Shown here piece after piece: positions 5,533-9,096 of a DNA stretch of 9,096 bases. Source of the DNA: Conexibacter sp. (GTDB lineage Bacteria; Actinomycetota; Thermoleophilia; Solirubrobacterales; Solirubrobacteraceae); assembly GCA_025964295.1 (NCBI GenBank), contig JAOPZD010000607.1, positions 1 to 9,096 of the forward strand. Reading direction: 5' to 3'. A program made the translations under genes and the position numbers. The notes below the pieces were generated by a model. It was given only the letters and a program-made list of their open reading frames with translations, ran no database searches and was not told the DNA's origin. The first letter of the stretch is position 1. Each line of letters opens with the position of its first letter.

Positions 5533-6833
5533 GGCCGCTGCGGGATGTCGACCGCCGTGATCCGCTTGGCCCGGCGCGGGATGTGCGCCGAGTGCAGCGT
5601 CATCCAGCGCCCGGTCGGCACCGATCGGATCCGCTGCCCGTGGCCGAACCGGTGGTTGCGCGAGTTGAACCAGTGCAGCTCGACGGTGTCGCGCCGGCGC
5701 AGGCGCTCCACCCGCACCTTGACCCTGCGCGCGTGGCGCGAGCGGTAGAGCTTGGCCTTGACGTGGACCTTGAAGGGGGAAAACGTCATGAGGGGCAGGC
5801 GGATGAACGGTGCCGGGCCCGCGGGCTCGCAGCCCGCGCGGAGCAGGTCGGCGAGATCGCTGGCATACGGGTTGTCGACGCCGGTGCCGCAGGCGACGTC
5901 ATCGCGTTCGCCGTCGTCGGTCTTGATGGCGTCGTTCCCGTCCCCAGCGTCCACGCTGTCGCCGCCGGGTCCCGGATCCAGCTGGTCGTCGCCACCGCCG
6001 CCCAGCAGCAGGTCGGCGCCGGCATCTCCCTGGAGGTGGTCGCCGTCGTCGCCGCCGTCGAGGACGTCGTCGCCGGCGTCCCCCGAGAGCGCGTCGGCGC
6101 CGGAGCCGCCGGCCAGCTGGTCGCGGCCCGCGCCCCCCGAGAGGAGATCGGTCCCCGCCGCGCCCACGAGCCGGTCCTCGCCGCCGTCGCCGGTCGCGAC
6201 ATCGTCTCCGTCGCCGCCGTCGACGACGTCGTCGTCCGCCGCGCCGGTGAGGCGGTCGTCGCCGCTGTCGCCGCCGAGGTCGTCGGCGCCCGTGCCGCCC
6301 TGGATCTCGTCCGCGCCGTCGCCGCCGCGCAGGAGGTCGACGTCCTCGTGGCCCGACAGGTAGTCGTCGCCGGCGGCGCCGCCCACCAGGTCGGCGCGGA
6401 GGCCGCCGGTGAGCGTGTCGGCCCCGGGTCCGCCGTCGAGGAGGTCCCCGTGGGCGCTCGCGCTCAGCGCGTCATCGCCGGCTCCGCCGTGGGCGTGCAC
6501 GGCGACGGGGGAGCGGGTGAGGTCGGCGAAGTCGTCGCCGTCGCCGAGCTGGAGGTCGATCGGCGCGCCGCGGCGCAGCGGACAATGGACCGTCCCGGTC
6601 CGCGTGCGACGGCATCCGCGCCCGGCACGCATGGGCGCGCCGGTGTTCTCCAGCACGATCGCCCCGTCGGCGCCGAGGATCGCGACGACGTCTGCGGCCC
6701 CGGGGCCGGCCACGACGGCGACGTGGCCGTCGGCCTTGATGCTTGCGGTCGCGCCGCGGCTCACGGCGGGCGCCGCGAGCACGCAGGCGATCGCGACGAC
6801 GATGCTCGCCCGGGTAGTGCGCTGAGATGTCAT
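5529..6833 (-). CDS. Secreted RTX-type calcium-binding repeat protein
   Basis: A 434-aa exported protein whose middle is a beta-roll of Gly/Asp nonapeptides (GGxGxDxLx), known to fold on binding calcium outside the cell. ATG 6833 was chosen because residues 1-30 make a good signal peptide ('RTTRASIVVAIACVLAAPAV'); the two ATGs upstream (6908, 6896) would give a Cys/Arg/Pro-rich leader. No strong Shine-Dalgarno precedes ATG 6833; GAGGAG is about 20 bases away. Residues 31-95 form a small beta-rich domain with Cys74 and Cys84. The repeat array runs 116-304 (21 units), then the cap motif 'RDDVACGTGVDN' with a later Cys, common at the end of such actinobacterial repeats. Residues 330-434 form a strongly basic, aromatic-containing tail ('KVHVKAKLYRSRHARRVKVR') that I do not recognise; it may bind wall polymers. 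No catalytic domain is visible. It is coupled by a 4-bp overlap to the membrane gene downstream. Confidence 0.88.
   Translation of the reverse strand: MTSQRTTRASIVVAIACVLAAPAVSRGATASIKADGHVAVVAGPGAADVVAILGADGAIVLENTGAPMRAGRGCRRTRTGTVHCPLRRGAPIDLQLGDGDDFADLTRSPVAVHAHGGAGDDALSASAHGDLLDGGPGADTLTGGLRADLVGGAAGDDYLSGHEDVDLLRGGDGADEIQGGTGADDLGGDSGDDRLTGAADDDVVDGGDGDDVATGDGGEDRLVGAAGTDLLSGGAGRDQLAGGSGADALSGDAGDDVLDGGDDGDHLQGDAGADLLLGGGGDDQLDPGPGGDSVDAGDGNDAIKTDDGERDDVACGTGVDNPYASDLADLLRAGCEPAGPAPFIRLPLMTFSPFKVHVKAKLYRSRHARRVKVRVERLRRRDTVELHWFNSRNHRFGHGQRIRSVPTGRWMTLHSAHIPRRAKRITAVDIPQRP
5922..6488 (-). repeat. RTX nonapeptide array, 21 units of 27 bp
   Basis: Twenty-one in-register nonapeptides can be read, from GGAGDDALS at one end through GGTGADDLG, GDAGDDVLD and GGGGDDQLD to AGDGNDAIK. 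Most keep Gly at positions 1 and 2 or 4 and Asp at position 6; weak units include ASAHGDLLD, GHEDVDLLR and PGPGGDSVD. The unit sequences differ a lot at DNA level, so this is an old array under protein-level selection rather than a recent tandem expansion. Confidence 0.85.
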
Positions 6834-6889
6834 GAGCGGTTGCTTGGTGCTGACCGTACTCCTCGCCGGACGCCTCGCGCAAGCCGGGC

Positions 6890-6917
6890 TGGACATCCAG
6901 ATACTCATCGGTATCCT
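6890..6917 (+). promoter_or_regulatory. Possible sigma-70-like promoter for the SDR-P450 operon
   Basis: TGGACA (6890-6895) matches TTGACA at five of six positions and TATCCT (6912-6917) matches TATAAT at four of six, with a 16-base spacer. Transcription would then start near 6924, within the inverted-repeat cluster and about 45 bases ahead of the SDR start. In DNA this GC-rich such a match is only suggestive. Confidence 0.4.
6900..6915. promoter_or_regulatory. Inverted repeat 1 (GATAC/GTATC) in the divergent spacer
   Basis: GATAC (6900-6904) and GTATC (6911-6915) are perfect complements around TCATCG. The 6-base spacer is the same length as in the strong repeat downstream. It overlaps the proposed -10 box. 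Alone it would be weak evidence; its place in a row of three dyads makes it notable. Confidence 0.4.
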
Positions 6918-6931
6918 GACACCCCGTCAGG
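6915..6931. promoter_or_regulatory. Inverted repeat 2 (CCTGAC/GTCAGG) in the divergent spacer
   Basis: CCTGAC (6915-6920) and GTCAGG (6926-6931) pair perfectly around ACCCC. It abuts repeat 1 and shares two bases with repeat 3. It would lie at or near the inferred transcription start, a position where a bound repressor blocks polymerase. Confidence 0.45.
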
Positions 6932-6953
6932 CTGGTACGCGTGTGTACCAGCC
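6930..6953. promoter_or_regulatory. Likely operator: 9-bp dyad upstream of the SDR-P450 operon
   Basis: GGCTGGTAC (6930-6938) and GTACCAGCC (6945-6953) are perfect complements around GCGTGT. A 24-bp dyad with 9-bp arms is the size usually bound by dimeric TetR-like repressors, and it ends seven bases before the SDR ribosome binding site. No regulator gene is in the window, so the protein is unknown. In RNA the same bases would form a stem-loop just ahead of the ribosome binding site, so a role in mRNA is the alternative. Confidence 0.62.
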
Positions 6954-6960
6954 GGGTTCC

Positions 6961-6965
6961 AGGAG
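6961..6965 (+). promoter_or_regulatory. Ribosome binding site of the SDR gene
   Basis: AGGAG ends four bases before ATG 6970 (acgc spacer). This spacing is a little short but clear, and it sets the start at 6970 rather than the upstream in-frame start at 6832, which would run the gene through the operator cluster. Confidence 0.75.
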
Positions 6966-6969
6966 ACGC

Positions 6970-7797
6970 ATGAGCACCATCAACGGTCAGACGGCGGTCA
7001 TCACGGGCGCCGGATCGGGCATCGGGCAGGCGACGGCGCGGAGGCTGGCGGCGCATGGCTGTCCGGTCGTGCTCGCCGACTGGAACGAGGAGGGGCTGGA
7101 GGAGACGGCGGCGTCGATCTCCGGGCCGGTCCTCGTGCGCAGGCTCGACGTCCGCGACCGGCAGGGCCAGATGGCGCTGGCCGCCGACGTCAAGGACTGG
7201 GCGCCCGCGCCGATCGGCCTGGTCTTCAACAACGCCGGCGTGACCGTGCTGCAGGGCGTCGCCGACGCGTCGCCCGAGGACGACCAGTGGGTCTTCGACG
7301 TCAACTTCCACGGCGTCGTCAACGGCGTCACCGCGTTCCTGCCGATCCTGCTCGAGCAGCGCGCAGGCGTGATCGTCAACACCTCCAGCGTCTTCGGCCT
7401 GGTCGGCTTCCCGCACCAGAGCGCCTACTGCGCGTCGAAGTTCGCCGTGCGCGGCTACACCGAGGCGCTGCGCCAGGAGCTGCGCGGGACCGGCGTGCGC
7501 GCCGCGGTCGTCCACCCCGGCGGCGTCAAGACCAACATCGTGGCCAACGCGCGCTTCCGCGCCGACTACCACGGCGACCACGCCGACGTCCACAGCGCCG
7601 CGCGCGAGTTCGCCACGATCGCGCGCACGTCGCCCGAGAAGGCGGCCAAGATCATCCACGAGGGCATCGAGAAGCAGAAGGCCCGCATCCGCGTCGGCCC
7701 CGACGCGGTCTTCCTCGACCTGCTCGTGCGCTGCGCGCCGACCAGGTACTACGACGTGATCGACCGGCTCGAGGGCCTCGTCCGGAGGGGACGCTGA
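6970..7797 (+). CDS. Short-chain dehydrogenase/reductase (classical SDR)
   Basis: The 275-aa protein is a classical NAD(P)(H)-dependent SDR that interconverts an alcohol and a ketone or aldehyde in the cytoplasm. The cofactor loop is TGAGSGIG (residues 12-19), with Asp37 at the end of strand two, which favours NAD(H). NNAG is at 87-90, structural Asn112 follows, and the active site is Ser139/Ser140, Tyr153 and Lys157 ('YCASK'). 'HPGGVKTNI' is the usual PG motif after the active site. Residues 195-275 form the substrate-binding region, whose end ('DLLVRCAPTRYYDVIDRLEG') is like mycobacterial-type SDRs found in lipid or steroid oxidation clusters; this resemblance is from memory. It is separated by one base from the P450 gene, so the two are co-transcribed and may oxidise one substrate in sequence: P450 hydroxylation, then oxidation of the alcohol. 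The substrate is not evident. Confidence 0.92.
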   Translation: MSTINGQTAVITGAGSGIGQATARRLAAHGCPVVLADWNEEGLEETAASISGPVLVRRLDVRDRQGQMALAADVKDWAPAPIGLVFNNAGVTVLQGVADASPEDDQWVFDVNFHGVVNGVTAFLPILLEQRAGVIVNTSSVFGLVGFPHQSAYCASKFAVRGYTEALRQELRGTGVRAAVVHPGGVKTNIVANARFRADYHGDHADVHSAAREFATIARTSPEKAAKIIHEGIEKQKARIRVGPDAVFLDLLVRCAPTRYYDVIDRLEGLVRRGR

Positions 7798-7798
7798 C

Positions 7799-9096
7799 AT
7801 GGCCGAAGCCACCACCAACGTGATCGACGGCGTCCCGCCCGGCCCGGCGATGCCGATGGCGCTGCAGACGCTGGGCATCCTCACGCGCCAGCGGCCGTTC
7901 CTCGAGCGCCAGCGCCGCCGCTACGGAAACATGTTCTCCATCAAGGTCGCGGCGCTCGGCCACATGGTCGTGCTCGCCGACCCGGCGCTGATCAAGCACA
8001 CCTTCCAGGCCGACGCCAAGACCCTGCACGCCGGCTCGCGCTCCCCGCTGCGCAAGGTGCTCGGCGACAACTCGCTGCTGGGCATCGACGAGGAGCAGCA
8101 CATGGAGCAGCGCAAGCTGCTGCTGCCGCCGTTCAAGGGCCAGCGGATGAAGGCCTATGAGCCGCTGATCGAGGAGATCGCGATCGCCGAGATCGAGCGC
8201 TGGCCGGTCGGCACCGAGTTCGCCACGGCCAAGTCGATGCAGCGGATCACGCTGCGGGCGATCCTGCGCGCGGTCTTCGGCGCCACCGGGGCGACGCTGC
8301 ACGAGCTCGAGGACCTGCTGCCCGCCTGGACCGACCAGGGCCAGAGCCTGTCGCGCTTCCCGCAGGCCCACAAGAACCTCGGCCCGTGGTCGCCGTGGAG
8401 CCGCTTCCTGCGTCTGCGCGCGAAGATCGACGCGATCCTCGACCGGCTGATCGAGGACACCCGCCGCGACCCCGACCTCGCCGAGCGTCCCGACGTCCTG
8501 GCCCTGATGGTGCAGGCGCGGCGCGACGACGGCAGCCCGCTGTCCAATGCCGAGATCCGCGACCAGCTCGTCACGATGCTCGCCGCCGGCCACGAGACGA
8601 CGGCCCACACGCTGAGCTGGGCGGTCGAGCGGCTGCGCCGCCACCCGGCGATCTTGGCGCGCCTCGTCGAGGAGGCCGACGCCGGCGGCAAGGAGCTGCG
8701 CGAGGCGACGATCCGCGAGGTGCAGCGCATGCGCCCGGTGATCTCGTTCTCCGGGCGCCACACGATGAAGCCCTTCGAGGTCGGCGGCTACCGGCTGCCG
8801 CCGGGGGTCCTGATCGGCCTCAGCGCGGGGCTCACGCATTACGACCCCGACCTGTTCCCGCACCCGGATCGCTTCGATCCCGACCGGTTCGTCGGCGCGC
8901 GGCCGGACACCTACTCGTGGATCCCCTTCGGCGGTGGCGTCCGGCGCTGCATCGGCGCGACGTTCGCGCACATGGAGCTCGACGTCGTCCTGCGCGTCAT
9001 GCTCCAGCGCGTCGACCTCGCGCCGACCGCCGCGCCCGACGAGCCCTGGAAGTTCAAGGGCGTGGCGTGGTCGCCGGCGGGCGGCGGGCAGGCGCT
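7799..9096 (+). CDS. Cytochrome P450, CYP138-like (last residues cut off by window end)
   Basis: A haem monooxygenase of 432 codons with no stop before the edge. The sequence closely resembles Mycobacterium tuberculosis CYP138 as I remember it, and that protein ends a few residues past the matching 'GG' motif, so perhaps only 5-15 residues are missing. Landmarks: 'LPPFKGQRMKAYEPLIEE' (residues about 110-127, B'-C region), the I-helix oxygen motif AGHETT (263-268), the K-helix ExxR with Glu307 and Arg310, 'DRFDPDRF' before the haem region, and the haem loop FGGGVRRCIG with Cys384 as the iron ligand. All key residues are present, so it should be active. No membrane anchor is seen, as expected for a soluble bacterial P450. 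No ferredoxin or reductase gene is in the window, so electrons must come from elsewhere. ATG 7799 lies one base after the SDR stop; GGAGGGG (7785-7791) serves as ribosome binding site. Substrate unknown. Confidence 0.94.
   Translation, partial: MAEATTNVIDGVPPGPAMPMALQTLGILTRQRPFLERQRRRYGNMFSIKVAALGHMVVLADPALIKHTFQADAKTLHAGSRSPLRKVLGDNSLLGIDEEQHMEQRKLLLPPFKGQRMKAYEPLIEEIAIAEIERWPVGTEFATAKSMQRITLRAILRAVFGATGATLHELEDLLPAWTDQGQSLSRFPQAHKNLGPWSPWSRFLRLRAKIDAILDRLIEDTRRDPDLAERPDVLALMVQARRDDGSPLSNAEIRDQLVTMLAAGHETTAHTLSWAVERLRRHPAILARLVEEADAGGKELREATIREVQRMRPVISFSGRHTMKPFEVGGYRLPPGVLIGLSAGLTHYDPDLFPHPDRFDPDRFVGARPDTYSWIPFGGGVRRCIGATFAHMELDVVLRVMLQRVDLAPTAAPDEPWKFKGVAWSPAGGGQA

Noticed and set aside
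5922..6488. CRISPR-like or DNA-level tandem repeat suggested by regular GCCGTCGCC words
   Set aside because: The periodicity is 27 bp and in frame; it is explained by RTX nonapeptides in the minus-strand gene, and the units are not near-identical.
5583..7823. Long (746 aa) plus-strand open frame across the RTX gene and SDR gene
   Set aside because: Its first half is the antisense of the Gly/Asp repeats (Val/Ala-rich) and its second half is an out-of-frame reading of the SDR; no motif supports it.
7652..8971. 439-aa minus-strand open frame opposite the P450
   Set aside because: The plus strand encodes a P450 with I-helix, ExxR and haem-loop motifs; the antisense frame has no recognisable features.

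Overview
The window is very GC-rich with strong G/C third-position bias, which fits an actinobacterium. The protein types (actinobacterial RTX-repeat secreted protein, a flavodoxin-like NAD(P)H oxidoreductase, a glutathione-independent formaldehyde dehydrogenase, a CYP138-like P450) make me think of a soil Actinomycetota, possibly Thermoleophilia/Solirubrobacterales. That placement is inferred from remembered family resemblance, not from a marker gene. No rRNA, tRNA, CRISPR array, insertion sequence or phage gene was seen.

Left part (1-1257): the 5' end of an aldehyde dehydrogenase gene runs off the left edge on the minus strand. Facing away from it is a flavodoxin-family oxidoreductase whose middle is well conserved but whose N-terminal flavin-phosphate loop and C-terminal part are missing or out of frame; I read it as a decaying gene. 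It ends tail to tail with a small secreted helical protein of unknown function on the minus strand (781-1257).

Middle (1258-5046): a 191-bp divergent spacer leads to a secreted family 3 glycoside hydrolase (BglX-type beta-glucosidase, catalytic residues visible). An 85-bp spacer with a strong nested inverted repeat follows, then a complete zinc-dependent, glutathione-independent formaldehyde dehydrogenase (fdhA-like) with every metal ligand present.

Right part (5047-9096): on the minus strand, a secreted RTX/calcium-binding nonapeptide-repeat protein is joined by a 4-bp ATGA overlap to a small single-pass membrane protein, forming a two-gene unit. Divergent from it, on the plus strand, a short-chain dehydrogenase and a CYP138-like cytochrome P450 lie one base apart and clearly form an operon; the P450 runs off the right edge with only its last few residues missing. 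The 136-bp spacer between the two units holds three back-to-back inverted repeats downstream of a plausible promoter, the largest a 9+9-bp dyad of the kind bound by dimeric repressors.

Taken together, the window is mostly ordinary chromosomal metabolism: aldehyde and formaldehyde oxidation, sugar hydrolysis, and a P450/SDR oxidation unit. The parts least explained by known families are the RTX-membrane protein pair, the three-dyad control region, and the small secreted helical protein. I found no convincing evidence of a wholly new defence or mobile system.
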